A stretch of 64,000 nt of DNA, taken from the NCBI RefSeq assembly GCF_001294455.1, contig NZ_LIKT01000002.1, positions 186,001-250,000 of the forward strand, in the 5' to 3' direction. Positions 26,753 through 35,973 of the stretch are shown here, in pieces. Positions within the stretch are counted from its first letter, which is position 1, and each line of letters opens with the position of its first letter. The position numbers and the translations under genes were made by a program. Below the pieces are notes generated by a model that saw only the letters and a list, made by a program, of their open reading frames with translations, was not told the origin of the DNA and did no database searches. This DNA comes from Phaeobacter sp. 11ANDIMAR09 (GTDB taxonomy: Bacteria > Pseudomonadota > Alphaproteobacteria > Rhodobacterales > Rhodobacteraceae).

Positions 26753-27985
26753 TCAGGCTTCAAGCGGTGGTGCACCACCGGCAAAATGGTTGCCTTGTTG
26801 GTAATCGCAGGCTTCCTCGCGCATGTTCAAGTGCAGATCGGCGCCAGTAAAGGGATGCGCGCGGGCAAGGGCTTCATCGACTTCAATACCTAGTCCCGCT
26901 GTGTCGGGCACGGTGATAAAGCCCTCTTCTACACGCAGGCTGCTCCGGATCAACGCGTCGTGAAAGGGGGTCTCGATACATTCTGCCATCAGGATATTGG
27001 GAATTGAGGCCGCCAGCTGGATGTTGGCCGCCCATTCCACTGGTCCCGCATAAAGATGCGGTGCCAGTTGCGCGTTAAACACCTCAGCCAGAGCGGCGAC
27101 CTTTTTCATCTCCCAGATGCCACCGGCACGGCCCAGGGCAGGTTGCAAAATTTCGGCCGCCCCGGCGCGCAGCACGGCGGCAAATTCCGACTTTGTGGTC
27201 ATGCGTTCCCCCATGGCGACAGGGATGCGCACGTTTCGGGCAACGCGAGCCATGTCTTCGATGTTGTCTGGCGGGGTCGGCTCTTCGAACCAGAGCGGTG
27301 CATAGGGTTCCAGCGCCTGGCCCAGACGGATTGCGCCTGCGGTGTTGAACTGCCCATGGGTGCCAAACAGCAGATCCGCCCTGTCCCCCACAGCCCCACG
27401 GATGGCCTTGCAAAACGCCACTGACAGGGTGATGTCACGCATGGCAGGCATATGGCCGCCGCGCATTGTATAGGGGCCTGCCGGGTCGAATTTGATGGCG
27501 GTATAGCCCTGGCGGACCATTTCAGCGGCAGATTCAGCGGCCAGCTCTGGCGAGATCCAGAATTCAACCATGTCGTGATGGGGCAGGGGGTAGAGGTAGG
27601 TATAGGCGCGAATGCGGTCATTCATGCGCCCGCCGATGAGCGCATGGACTGGTCGATCGCGGTCCTTGCCCAGAATATCCCAGCAGGCGATCTCGAGCCC
27701 TGAAAAGGCCCCCATGACTGTCAGATCGGGGCGCTGGGTAAAGCCAGAGGAATAGACCCGACGAAACATCAATTCGATGTTTTCGGGGTTTTCGCCTGCC
27801 ATGTGGCGCTGAAAAACATCCTCGATCACCACTTTCATGGCTTCGGGCCCAATGGAGGAAGCATAGCATTCGCCCCAGCCCGTAATGCCGCTGTCCGTGG
27901 TCACTTTGACCAGGATCCAGTAGCGCCCACCCCAGCCGGGCGCAGGCGGGGCAGTTACGATGATCTCGAGGTCCTGCAGTTTCAT
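26753..27985 (-). CDS. Enolase-superfamily sugar acid dehydratase/cycloisomerase (mandelate racemase-like)
   Basis: 410 aa. The capping N-terminus ITGWGECYA and barrel motifs AIKFDPAGPY (Lys of strand 2), GTHGQFN, WFEEPTPPDN, MGERMTTK and HLYAGPVEWA give the metal ligands and acid/base residues of the mandelate racemase subgroup. Such enzymes abstract the proton alpha to a carboxylate, usually dehydrating acid sugars. The KxD rather than KxK after strand 2 points away from the classical racemases. It closes a leftward run of catabolic genes, 16 nt from a small unknown gene. The exact acid sugar cannot be named. Confidence 0.82.
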   Translation of the reverse strand: MKLQDLEIIVTAPPAPGWGGRYWILVKVTTDSGITGWGECYASSIGPEAMKVVIEDVFQRHMAGENPENIELMFRRVYSSGFTQRPDLTVMGAFSGLEIACWDILGKDRDRPVHALIGGRMNDRIRAYTYLYPLPHHDMVEFWISPELAAESAAEMVRQGYTAIKFDPAGPYTMRGGHMPAMRDITLSVAFCKAIRGAVGDRADLLFGTHGQFNTAGAIRLGQALEPYAPLWFEEPTPPDNIEDMARVARNVRIPVAMGERMTTKSEFAAVLRAGAAEILQPALGRAGGIWEMKKVAALAEVFNAQLAPHLYAGPVEWAANIQLAASIPNILMAECIETPFHDALIRSSLRVEEGFITVPDTAGLGIEVDEALARAHPFTGADLHLNMREEACDYQQGNHFAGGAPPLEA

Positions 27986-28001
27986 GTGATCCGTCCTTGT
28001 C

Positions 28002-28358
28002 TCAACCGTCGAGTTGTCTCAGAGCCATGTCGATTTCAGCCACCACTTCGGCAGAGCTGAAGAAGCTGATGTCGGGGGCGTCAATGTCATCCATGAAGAT
28101 CTGGATCTCCAGCCGCATGGCTCCGCCATCAAAGTCGCCGTCAATGCGCCAACGCCGGGTTTCATCTATTGCCAGATCCGGTAGCGCCTGGGTGATGGCT
28201 GCAGCAAAACCCCGTGGCAGGGTAAAACGCGGATTCTCTGCCAGCCTGTTCAGAAAGGGCGCGACCTCGGCGCCGTCAAAATTCATCGAGGTTTCTGAGC
28301 TGATCGGCGGGGCCTCGGCGGGTTTGGGTTTGAACAGGCTGATCAGAAAGTGCAGCAC
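28002..28358 (-). CDS. Conserved hypothetical protein
   Basis: 118 aa. A hydrophobic N-terminus (MLHFLISLF) and Pro-rich linker KPKPAEAPP precede a mixed alpha/beta region with FDGAEVAPFLNRLAENPRF and RRWRIDGDFDGGAMRLEIQIFMDDIDAPDI, followed by an amphipathic helix. I do not recognise the family. It lies between the alcohol dehydrogenase and the enolase-superfamily gene with 16 nt gaps on both sides, so it is probably cotranscribed with them. Confidence 0.6.
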   Translation of the reverse strand: MLHFLISLFKPKPAEAPPISSETSMNFDGAEVAPFLNRLAENPRFTLPRGFAAAITQALPDLAIDETRRWRIDGDFDGGAMRLEIQIFMDDIDAPDISFFSSAEVVAEIDMALRQLDG

Positions 28359-28374
28359 CAGGAACGCTCCGTGA

Positions 28375-29475
28375 TTATTCGGTTCGGTTGAACAGAATCA
28401 CATTCCGCTTGGCACTACCAGTCTTTGTATCGGCAATCGCCTCGTTGATCTGCTCCAGACTCCAGCGCCCCGAGATCAGCTCATCCAGTTTCAGGCGGCC
28501 CTGCTCATAGAGATCCACCATCCAGGGGATGTCGCGTTGAATGACCACATCGCCCATCTTGGACCCGATCATGCCCTGGCCCACAGCCGCCATGATCACC
28601 GGCTCATAGCTGGCCTTTTGGCCGGAATGTGGCATGCCGATCATAACCGCCTTGCCGCCATAGCCCAGGTAGCGCAGCGCCTGTTCATAGGCGGGTATGG
28701 CGCCAACAGTGACCAGCACCACATCGGCGCCCTTTCCCCCCAGCGCTTTGAAGGCGGCTTTCCAGGGGGCTTTCAAATTCCCCAGCACCCCATCCGTGGC
28801 GCCAAATTCCTTGGCGATCTCCAGCTTTTCTTCGGTCATGTCGACGGCAACGATACGGCGGGCACCGGCAATGCGCGCGCCCTGGATGGCGTTCAGGCCA
28901 ACACCGCCTGCGCCAATCACCACAACGTCCTGGCCCGCACGCAGCCCGGCGGCATTCACCGCCGCGCCGACGCCGGTAATGACCCCACAAGAGATCAGCG
29001 CCGCCGCTTCCTTGCTGAGGCTGTCGGGAATTTTCACGATTTGGCGCTGGTCCACCACCACCTTTTCCGCAAAGGCCCCACAGGCCATGGCCTGCATCAA
29101 AGGGGCGCCTTCGGCGGTTTTGAGCGGCCCGGCTTTGACCGTGTCATAGGGGGTTTCGCAGATGGTGGGCTTGCCCCCGGCGCAGCTGGGACAGCTGCCA
29201 CAGGAGCGGATGAGGGTGACCACAACGCTGTCGCCAATCGCAAAGTCGCTGACCCCTGCGCCAAGCTTACTGATGACCCCGGCGGCCTCATGGCCATAGA
29301 CGGCAGGCAGATGGCCGCCCCAGGCGCCTTCAGCAAAGGAAATGTCGCTGTGGCAAATGGCAACGGCATCCAGCGAGACTTCGACTTCTCCCATGCGGGG
29401 ATCAGCCAATTGCACCTCTTCAATGACAAGGGGTTCGCCATAGGCATGGCAGACGGCGGCTTTGATGGTTTGCAT
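28375..29475 (-). CDS. Zinc-dependent alcohol dehydrogenase family protein
   Basis: 366 aa medium-chain dehydrogenase. Catalytic zinc ligands: Cys in AICHSD and His-Glu in YGHEAAG. Structural zinc: four Cys in CGSCPSCAGGKPTIC. Cofactor site: VIGAGGVGLNAIQG, with an acidic residue in IVAVDMTEEKL that favours NAD over NADP. The pattern is that of class III-like alcohol dehydrogenases. ATG 29475 follows GGGAG; the open frame to 29529 is arginine-rich and unlikely. It sits between a transporter and the enolase-superfamily gene; the substrate may come from the same pathway. Confidence 0.85.
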   Translation of the reverse strand: MQTIKAAVCHAYGEPLVIEEVQLADPRMGEVEVSLDAVAICHSDISFAEGAWGGHLPAVYGHEAAGVISKLGAGVSDFAIGDSVVVTLIRSCGSCPSCAGGKPTICETPYDTVKAGPLKTAEGAPLMQAMACGAFAEKVVVDQRQIVKIPDSLSKEAAALISCGVITGVGAAVNAAGLRAGQDVVVIGAGGVGLNAIQGARIAGARRIVAVDMTEEKLEIAKEFGATDGVLGNLKAPWKAAFKALGGKGADVVLVTVGAIPAYEQALRYLGYGGKAVMIGMPHSGQKASYEPVIMAAVGQGMIGSKMGDVVIQRDIPWMVDLYEQGRLKLDELISGRWSLEQINEAIADTKTGSAKRNVILFNRTE

Positions 29476-29556
29476 GGTGTTCTCCCGGCTGTTTGACTTC
29501 ACGGTGGCCCGCGAGGCCCTCCGTCGCAAGGCGGAAACAGCTAGAGAGCAGTTGTT

Positions 29557-30756
29557 TTACGTCACGGAAGAGCGGCTGCGTAAGAACACCAAAGCCCCGA
29601 TTCCCATCAAAATCAGCGCCAGAACAAAGGGCGCGCCGGGCAGGAAATAGGCGGTCTCCGGATCGGAAAACAATGCAAAGGTGGTTGTCATCATCAGCGG
29701 TGAAATTACCATGGCCAGGGCATGTACGGCTGTCATCACCCCCTGCAGCTCCCCCTGTTGGTTATCCGCGACGGCGCGTGACATCAGCCCCTGCAAAGCA
29801 GGTTGCACGACCGCGCCCAAAGCCGAAATCGGGATCAGCAAAAGGGCCAATGAGCCGCTGCTGATCACTGCCAGGATTCCAAAGGCGCCAAAGTCGAAAA
29901 TCTGTCCCCAGAGCACCGTGCGACGCTCCCCAATCCAGCGGACCAAGTACCGCAGCAATCCGCCCTGAACCACAGCCATACAGATGCCATATACGGCGAG
30001 CGATATCCCGATCATCCGGGGTTGCCAGCCAAACTGCTCAGCGGTGAAATAGGCCCAGATCGCGGGATAGACATAGATCGCAACCGAATAGAGGAAATAG
30101 ACCCAAAGCAAACCGGTAATGCCTGGAATGCGGGCCATGGCGCGAAAGGCCCCCAACGGGTTGGCACGCCGCCAGTCAAAGGCACGGCGGGTTTCATCGG
30201 TGACAGTCTCGCGCATGACGAACCAGCCGAGGGTGAAGTTCAGCCCTGCCAAAATCGCTGCGGCATAGAACGGCGCGCGGGTGCCCAGCTCTCCAAGAAC
30301 GCCGCCCAGTAGTGGTCCGAGCACAAAGCCTGCGCCAAAGGCGGCGCCCAGCAGGCCAAAATTGGCGGCTTTCTCTGCCGGTTTGGAGATATCGGCAATA
30401 TAGGCACCAGCAGTGGCATGGGTGGCGGCGGTGATGCCGCCGACAATGCGCCCCACCAGCAACAGCCAAAGCGAGCCTGCCAGCGCCATGACCAGATAGT
30501 CCAGCGTCATCACCAGGAGCGAAATCAGCAAGACTGGCCGCCGACCCAGCGCATCCGAGAGCGAGCCAAGAACCGGGCTAAACAGGAACTGCATCACGGC
30601 AAAGGCGGTGCTGAGAATGCCCCCCCAGATCGCCGCATCCGCCAGGCTGCCCCCCTGCACTTCGAGCAGAAGGTTGGGCATGATCGGCATGATCAGACCG
30701 ATCCCCATGGCATCAATCATCACTGTGGCCAGAACAAAGAACAATGGCAGGCGCAT
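29557..30756 (-). CDS. MFS transporter, TetA-like drug/proton antiporter family
   Basis: 399 aa with about twelve membrane helices. [14 protein letters not shown] in helix 1, [17 protein letters not shown] (loop 2-3 motif of MFS), [22 protein letters not shown] and [16 protein letters not shown] are characteristic of the TetA/TCR branch. The branch exports tetracyclines in some members, but chromosomal copies in catabolic clusters need not do so. ATG 30756 begins a normal first helix; the frame upstream to 31053 lies antisense-like over the end of pcaB and is rejected. It lies 76 nt after pcaB. Confidence 0.85.
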   Translation of the reverse strand: MRLPLFFVLATVMIDAMGIGLIMPIMPNLLLEVQGGSLADAAIWGGILSTAFAVMQFLFSPVLGSLSDALGRRPVLLISLLVMTLDYLVMALAGSLWLLLVGRIVGGITAATHATAGAYIADISKPAEKAANFGLLGAAFGAGFVLGPLLGGVLGELGTRAPFYAAAILAGLNFTLGWFVMRETVTDETRRAFDWRRANPLGAFRAMARIPGITGLLWVYFLYSVAIYVYPAIWAYFTAEQFGWQPRMIGISLAVYGICMAVVQGGLLRYLVRWIGERRTVLWGQIFDFGAFGILAVISSGSLALLLIPISALGAVVQPALQGLMSRAVADNQQGELQGVMTAVHALAMVISPLMMTTTFALFSDPETAYFLPGAPFVLALILMGIGALVFLRSRSSVT

Positions 30757-30832
30757 GGGTGTCGTTTTCCTTGGGGCGGTATCCCCTGATGGCGCAGGCA
30801 TGGTGCTGCGCTGCGCCATCAGGAGGGCTTGG

Positions 30833-32170
30833 TTAACTGGCCGCCAGTTCCGCCACTTTCTTGCTGAAACGCAAGGCTTCCGCTGGGGCATTCCCCATCT
30901 GAGACAGCGGATCAAACAGGGCGGCGACATCGAGCTGCGGATAGTCCCGCGCCACCAATTGACCGAGGGGTGTATTGCTGTCCCCGGCTTCGCGGCACAG
31001 CAGCTTGACAGCGGCCTGAGCTTCGGGGCGGGGCATTTCGCCCGCCAGGGCAAAGCTCAACGCTTCGGCATGGATCATATCGAGCCCAGAGGCCAGTGCC
31101 GCCGCTATTGCCGGGGCATTGGGGCTGATCCCGGCACAAAGATCGCGGGCGGTGCGGGCGGCACTGGCAGCGCCCAGCACAATCTGCGGCAGGCAAAGCC
31201 ATTCGCTGAACCAGGCGGCGCCATCGCGCTGATGTTGATGCAGGGCGCTGCCATGCAGGATCGCCAGCAACCCGGAGCCCTGGCGCGCCAGCGCTACCAG
31301 GGCAGAGGGGGCCACAGGGTTTTGTTTCTGCGGCATGGTCGAAGAGGCCCCAGCTCCGCCCAGCGAGATCTCTCCAATGCCGGTTTGCACCAGAGCGATA
31401 CAGTCTTCGCCCAATTTGCCCAGTGCCAGGTTGACCCGTACCATCCAGTCCATCAGGCGCAGGACGGGGGAGCGGTCCGTATGCCAGCTGCGCTCAGGGT
31501 CGCTCAGCCCCAGTGCCTTGGCCATCTCGGCGCGCACTGTCCCGCCTTTGGGGCCCAAAGCACCCGAAGTGCCAGCCGCGCCGGAGAGAGACATCAAAAG
31601 GCAAGCGCTGCGCAGCTCTTCCAATTCACCGACCAGAGCCAAAAGCGGCATTCCCCAAGAGGCGGCAATAGCGCCAAAGCTGGTGGGGGTCGCGTGTTGG
31701 CCATAGGTGCGCGCGGGCATGGGCAGGCTGGCGTGGCTCTCCGCCAGTTTTGCCAGGGCGGCGAGCACCAGCTTCAGGTCGTCTTCGATCAGGGCCAGGG
31801 CCTGACGCAGACGCAGCATCAGGGCGCTGTCCATGATGTCCTGCGATGTGGCTCCCCAATGTACATATTGCGCATGTTCCGGCGCGTTCATCTCGGCGCG
31901 AAAAGCGGCGATCAGCCCTGGCACTGGCACGCCGTTTTGCCCTGTGGGCTTGCGCAGGCTGCCGGGGTCCAGAGCCACTTCCATCACCGCGCGGCCGATG
32001 GCGGCGGCGCTGTCTTGCGGGATCACACCGGCCGCCCCCTGGGCGCGGGCCAGGGCCCCTTCGACCAGCAACATGGCGCGGGCCTCTGCGGTATCCGTGA
32101 ACAGGCGACCGACGTCGCCCGAAGTGAAGAGGTCGCCATAGATCTGGCTGTCAAAGACGGATCCCGCCAT
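30833..32170 (-). CDS. pcaB: 3-carboxy-cis,cis-muconate cycloisomerase
   Basis: 445 aa of the fumarase/aspartase superfamily. The signature GGAGASSTMPQKQNP carries the catalytic serine loop; YVHWGATSQDIMDSAL and RTYGQHATPTSFG are the other two conserved blocks. It lactonises 3-carboxymuconate to 4-carboxymuconolactone in the protocatechuate branch of the 3-oxoadipate pathway. The stop of the alpha/beta hydrolase abuts its start with no gap, and pcaD lies just upstream, which supports the assignment. pcaG, pcaH, pcaC and the regulator pcaQ are not in the window. Confidence 0.92.
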   Translation of the reverse strand: MAGSVFDSQIYGDLFTSGDVGRLFTDTAEARAMLLVEGALARAQGAAGVIPQDSAAAIGRAVMEVALDPGSLRKPTGQNGVPVPGLIAAFRAEMNAPEHAQYVHWGATSQDIMDSALMLRLRQALALIEDDLKLVLAALAKLAESHASLPMPARTYGQHATPTSFGAIAASWGMPLLALVGELEELRSACLLMSLSGAAGTSGALGPKGGTVRAEMAKALGLSDPERSWHTDRSPVLRLMDWMVRVNLALGKLGEDCIALVQTGIGEISLGGAGASSTMPQKQNPVAPSALVALARQGSGLLAILHGSALHQHQRDGAAWFSEWLCLPQIVLGAASAARTARDLCAGISPNAPAIAAALASGLDMIHAEALSFALAGEMPRPEAQAAVKLLCREAGDSNTPLGQLVARDYPQLDVAALFDPLSQMGNAPAEALRFSKKVAELAAS

Positions 32171-32881
32171 TCAGAAGTCCTTTGCGATTTGCCCAATGAG
32201 ATCCGCCAGACCCTTTGGGTCGGCGAAAAAGGGCGAATGAGAGCAGTGCATCTCGTGTACAGTGTTGCGCGGCCAATCCGCCACCATCTGCGCCTGATAC
32301 TCGGGCGGGATGGTCTGGTCCTTGGTGCAGCGGATATAGGCTTTGGGAGTGTCCTGCCAAGTCTGGCCCAGCTGCAGGGGCGTGTCCTGCGGCAGGATGG
32401 GTTGGGCGCAGAGCCGCGGCAGGGCATATTCTACGGCTTCGGGAGGGCAGTCCTGATAGAACAGGCGTGGGGCCTCGGCCGGGTCAATTCTGTAGCTGTG
32501 GCCATCCTGAGCCTTGATGGCCGCCGTGCCGATGGTCTGCCGTGGACCCGCCTTGCGCATCTCGATCAGCGACTGACCAGAGAGGGGAACATAGGCACAG
32601 AGGTAGATCAGCCCCCGCATGGTGCCAGGAGCAATCTCTGCGGCGGCGGAAATGGGAAAACCCGCCCAGGAGTGCCCAAGCACGATGGTTTCAGGGGTGG
32701 AGGCTGCAGCAATGGCCTCCGCGGTTTGCTGCAAAGTGACGGTGGCGGGGGCGCGGTGATCGCCATGACCGGGCAGATCAATGGCGCGGGCGCTATGGCC
32801 TAGGGCTTCAAGGGCGGGGATCACGTCACGCCAGCACCAGGCCCCGTGGCAGGATCCGTGGATCAGGAGGAAATCAGCCAA
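32171..32881 (-). CDS. Alpha/beta hydrolase between pcaD and pcaB
   Basis: 236 aa. LLIHGSCHGAWCWRDVIP is the oxyanion region of the methylesterase/hydroxynitrile-lyase-like subgroup, GHSWAG holds the nucleophile serine, and the catalytic histidine is in MHCSHSPF. Members hydrolyse esters of aromatic or small acids. It overlaps pcaD by 8 nt and touches pcaB, so all three are made together. A role in releasing an aromatic acid (for example from a methyl or other ester) that feeds the pathway is plausible but inferred. Confidence 0.82.
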   Translation of the reverse strand: MADFLLIHGSCHGAWCWRDVIPALEALGHSARAIDLPGHGDHRAPATVTLQQTAEAIAAASTPETIVLGHSWAGFPISAAAEIAPGTMRGLIYLCAYVPLSGQSLIEMRKAGPRQTIGTAAIKAQDGHSYRIDPAEAPRLFYQDCPPEAVEYALPRLCAQPILPQDTPLQLGQTWQDTPKAYIRCTKDQTIPPEYQAQMVADWPRNTVHEMHCSHSPFFADPKGLADLIGQIAKDF

Positions 32882-33665
32882 TATGTCCGGTCTCTTGCAG
32901 GAATTGGGTCAGGCGCTCGGCATATTCGTCCGGTTTCTCAACACAGGGAATATGACCGGCGCGGCGGATCAGGTGGAACTGGTTGCCGGGGATCAGATCA
33001 ACAGTTTCGCGCACCAGATCCGGCGGCGAGGCGCCATCCTCGGAACCGGCGATGCCAAGGCAGGGCAGCCGCAGCCCGCTGGTCGGGGTGTAGAAATCCG
33101 TGCCTGCAATGGCTGCGCAGCACCCGGCGTAGCCGATGCGGGATTGTTGTACCAGCATATTGCGCCAGAGCTGCAGCTCGGGTGTAGCGCGGAAATCGCG
33201 GCCAAACCAGCGTTCCATCACACTATCCGCCAAAGGTTCAATACCCTCTTTAGTGACGGTCTTGACCCGTGCCTGCCACATCTCGGCGGTGCCCATCTTG
33301 GCGGCGGTGTTGGACAAGACCAGCGCCCGCACCATATCCAGCCGTTTGACGGCGAGCCCCTGTGCAATCATGCCGCCAATCGACAGTCCGACAAAGACGC
33401 AATCCCGCACCTCCAGATGATCCAGCAGGCGTTCGGCGTCTCGCACCAGTGCGCCCATAGAATAGGGCGCAGGCGGGCAAGAGGACAGCCCATGGCCGCG
33501 TTTGTCATAGCGGATTATTTTCAGTCCCGCAGGCAGACGCTCCACCACCGCGTCCCAGACACGCAAATCGGTGCCCAAAGAGTTGGCAAAGACAATAGGC
33601 GCGCCCTCGGGGTCACCGTCAATACGGTAGTGAAGCTGGGCATCGCCCAGATCTGCGATCTGCAT
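32874..33665 (-). CDS. pcaD: 3-oxoadipate enol-lactonase
   Basis: 263 aa alpha/beta hydrolase. ANSLGTDLRVWD is the oxyanion region typical of PcaD, GLSIGG carries the nucleophile, and the C-terminal AGHIPCVEKPDEY has the catalytic His in the usual PcaD setting. The enzyme opens 3-oxoadipate enol-lactone to 3-oxoadipate. Coupled by overlap to the downstream hydrolase and then pcaB. Length and motifs fit the stand-alone enzyme; no fused decarboxylase (PcaC) domain is present. Confidence 0.9.
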   Translation of the reverse strand: MQIADLGDAQLHYRIDGDPEGAPIVFANSLGTDLRVWDAVVERLPAGLKIIRYDKRGHGLSSCPPAPYSMGALVRDAERLLDHLEVRDCVFVGLSIGGMIAQGLAVKRLDMVRALVLSNTAAKMGTAEMWQARVKTVTKEGIEPLADSVMERWFGRDFRATPELQLWRNMLVQQSRIGYAGCCAAIAGTDFYTPTSGLRLPCLGIAGSEDGASPPDLVRETVDLIPGNQFHLIRRAGHIPCVEKPDEYAERLTQFLQETGHIG

Positions 33666-33744
33666 GTGGTCTCTCCGGTAGATCTTTGGCGCAATCTAAG
33701 GGGCTGCCTCGGCAGGGTAAAGCCCGCTCAGAGCCAGCCCTTGC

Positions 33745-34956
33745 TCACTCCGGAGATCGCTCGGTTGCAAGCTCCATATGGGCCATGATCTGGCCGTGAT
33801 CCGATGCAAGCTTGTTATAGGGCGCCTCGGGGTGGCTGCCATCGGTTAGATGATCGTTGAACACACTGAAGTAGTGCATTTTTCCGGTGGCCTCTTTCCA
33901 GGCGGGGTCAAAGTGGCGCGACATGTAGATCTGGTCGATGCTTTCATGCACGCCACCAAAGGCGGTTGTATAGACCACATCCCGCAGGGAGCGTTTGAGG
34001 AAGATCTTCTCCGCCGAACGCAGGCGGACTTTGTCGACGGCCTCTTGGATTGCTGCGTTTTCTTGGCGGCTATAGCGGTCGCTGCCATGTTTCGCGTCGT
34101 GGCGCAGCATCCAGGAGTAATTCCGAAAAGGCACCTCGCCCGAGATGATTTCGCTGCTGACTGCATGTTCGCCGTCGTTGAAATCTCCCAGCACCAGCAC
34201 GGGGCGGTCCTGTTCCAGTTCGTCCAAAATAGCGCGGCGCAGAACCCAGGCCTCACCCATGCGCCGCAGGGCCGCGCGCAGCGCCCCGAGCGCGCGCCCT
34301 GCCGGATCATAGGCGGTCAGCACGGTTTCGGGGGGCTGGGCTGCGCCAGGCGGTGTGATGAATTCGCCCAGTTTTGATTTCAGATGGCAGTTGAAGACGG
34401 TGACAATCTGACCGTTGATGGGAATGCGCGCCTTGAGGATCGGGCGCGACAGGCAGCGCAGGGTGTAGTGGCCTGCTTCGTCCTCGCCGCCCAGGTGGGA
34501 CATGGGGATGTCCAACGGCGGGTCCAGCTCCTGGATCACCTCGGGCGTGCCGACAAAGCCAAAGCGTGACAGGATGGCCAGGCCGGGGCGGCGCTGACCC
34601 GGTTTTCCGCTGTCATTTACATTCGGGGCAAAGGCGAGACCCGCATCGCCATAAGGACCATAGGCAAGTTTTCGAAAAATGGCCTTGCGGTGGTAACGTT
34701 TGGAGCGGTCCGGCACCGTGGCTGCGTTGGCCTGAATGCCACGGGCATCAGCCTCCGCGATCACTTCCCGCAAGGGCTCTTCCTCAAAAATCTCCTGAAA
34801 GCCGACAATGTCTGCGTCCAGGGTCAGGATCTGGTCGGCCATCCAGTCTGACTTCCAAGCATATTCCTCTGGGGTGTAGCTTTGGAAGCGGTAGTACTCC
34901 TGATCCGGCCCGATCAAGTTTTTGACGTTGAAGGAGGCGATAGTAAAGCGGCTCAT
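33745..34956 (-). CDS. Endonuclease/exonuclease/phosphatase family protein
   Basis: 403 aa of the EEP fold. ASFNVKNLIG (metal-binding Asn), DIVGFQEIFEE (Glu), VFNCHLKSK, LVLGDFNDGE (Asp-x-Asn) and a C-terminal SDHGQIMA (Asp-His) are the full active-site set. Such enzymes cut nucleic acid or phospho-lipid/inositol phosphodiester bonds. No signal peptide is seen, so it is probably cytoplasmic. It is 79 nt from pcaD and 36 nt from the dehydratase-like gene; its link to either is unclear. Confidence 0.85.
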   Translation of the reverse strand: MSRFTIASFNVKNLIGPDQEYYRFQSYTPEEYAWKSDWMADQILTLDADIVGFQEIFEEEPLREVIAEADARGIQANAATVPDRSKRYHRKAIFRKLAYGPYGDAGLAFAPNVNDSGKPGQRRPGLAILSRFGFVGTPEVIQELDPPLDIPMSHLGGEDEAGHYTLRCLSRPILKARIPINGQIVTVFNCHLKSKLGEFITPPGAAQPPETVLTAYDPAGRALGALRAALRRMGEAWVLRRAILDELEQDRPVLVLGDFNDGEHAVSSEIISGEVPFRNYSWMLRHDAKHGSDRYSRQENAAIQEAVDKVRLRSAEKIFLKRSLRDVVYTTAFGGVHESIDQIYMSRHFDPAWKEATGKMHYFSVFNDHLTDGSHPEAPYNKLASDHGQIMAHMELATERSPE

Positions 34957-34992
34957 GACGAACTCCGTCAGATGAATAGAGGCCTTCTGGGG

Positions 34993-35973
34993 TCAAGCAT
35001 AGCGGCTGAGAGCCTGTTGGAACAGAGCGGCATCAACATTTCCGCCGGTTGCCACGGCAATCACCGCATCGCCTTTGATGTTATCCGAGTGGAACAGAGC
35101 AGCGGCGAGAGCAACTGCACCGCCAGGTTCCAGCACGATCTTGAGCCGTAGAAAGGCCAAGGCCATGGCGCGTAGGGCATCTTCTTCGGTGACGACCACC
35201 CCGGGACCACAAAGGCGTTTGAGCACAGGAAAAGTGACTTCCCCAGGGGAGGGGGTGAGGATCGCGTCGCAGATTGATCCAGAGATTTCTGCATTGCTTT
35301 CGATCTGCCCACTGGCCAAGGAACGGGTGACATCATCAAATCGTTCTGGCTCAGCTGGGCGCACGCGCAATCCGGGGGCTGTGCCCTCCAGTGCCAGTGC
35401 CACACCACTGGTGAGGCCGCCGCCGCCACAACAGATCAGCACGTCGGCTTCGCAAACGCCTTCGGCTCTGGCTTGTTCGGCGATTTCCAGGCCAACGCTG
35501 CCCTGACCGGCGATCACCTGCGGCTCGTCATAGGGTTTGATCAGGGTGAGGCCACGTTTCTGTGCCAGGTCTCGACCGATGGCGCTGCGGTCCTCTCCTC
35601 CGACGCGATCATAGAGCACGACTTCGGCGCCTAGTGCGCGGGTGTTTTCGATCTTGAGGCTCGGCGCATCGGCGGGCATCAGGATCACTGCCGTGACCTC
35701 GTGGGCCTTGGCCGCAGCGGCAACGCCCTGGGCGTGGTTGCCACTGGAATAGGCCAGAACACCGCGTGATTTCTCGGCGTCGGAAAGGGCCGAGATTGCC
35801 GCCCAACCGCCGCGAAACTTAAAGGAACCTGTGTGTTGCAGGCACTCAGCCTTGACCAAAAGGCGACGTCCGGCGATCTCATCCAGAAAGGGAGAGGAAA
35901 GCATCGGTGTGAGGCGGGCATGGCCCTGCAACCGCTTAGCAGCGGCCTGGATCATTTCAAAGGATGACATCAA
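34993..35973 (-). CDS. Threonine/serine dehydratase-like PLP enzyme
   Basis: 326 aa fold-type II PLP enzyme. HTGSFKFRGG gives the Schiff-base lysine, SSGNHAQGVA the asparagine loop, CCGGGGLTSG the phosphate-binding glycines and ATGGNVD the C-terminal site. There is no ACT regulatory domain, so it is the short catabolic type (threonine/serine dehydratase or a serine racemase/hydroxyaspartate dehydratase relative). Its ATG overlaps the stop of the next upstream hydrolase by 4 nt. Confidence 0.85.
   Translation of the reverse strand: MMSSFEMIQAAAKRLQGHARLTPMLSSPFLDEIAGRRLLVKAECLQHTGSFKFRGGWAAISALSDAEKSRGVLAYSSGNHAQGVAAAAKAHEVTAVILMPADAPSLKIENTRALGAEVVLYDRVGGEDRSAIGRDLAQKRGLTLIKPYDEPQVIAGQGSVGLEIAEQARAEGVCEADVLICCGGGGLTSGVALALEGTAPGLRVRPAEPERFDDVTRSLASGQIESNAEISGSICDAILTPSPGEVTFPVLKRLCGPGVVVTEEDALRAMALAFLRLKIVLEPGGAVALAAALFHSDNIKGDAVIAVATGGNVDAALFQQALSRYA

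Noticed and set aside
30608-32803. 731-codon plus-strand open frame opposite the transporter, pcaB and hydrolase genes
   Set aside because: All three genes on the minus strand have clear catalytic motifs and tight junctions; the plus frame is a GC-rich shadow rich in Gly, Gln, His and Arg.
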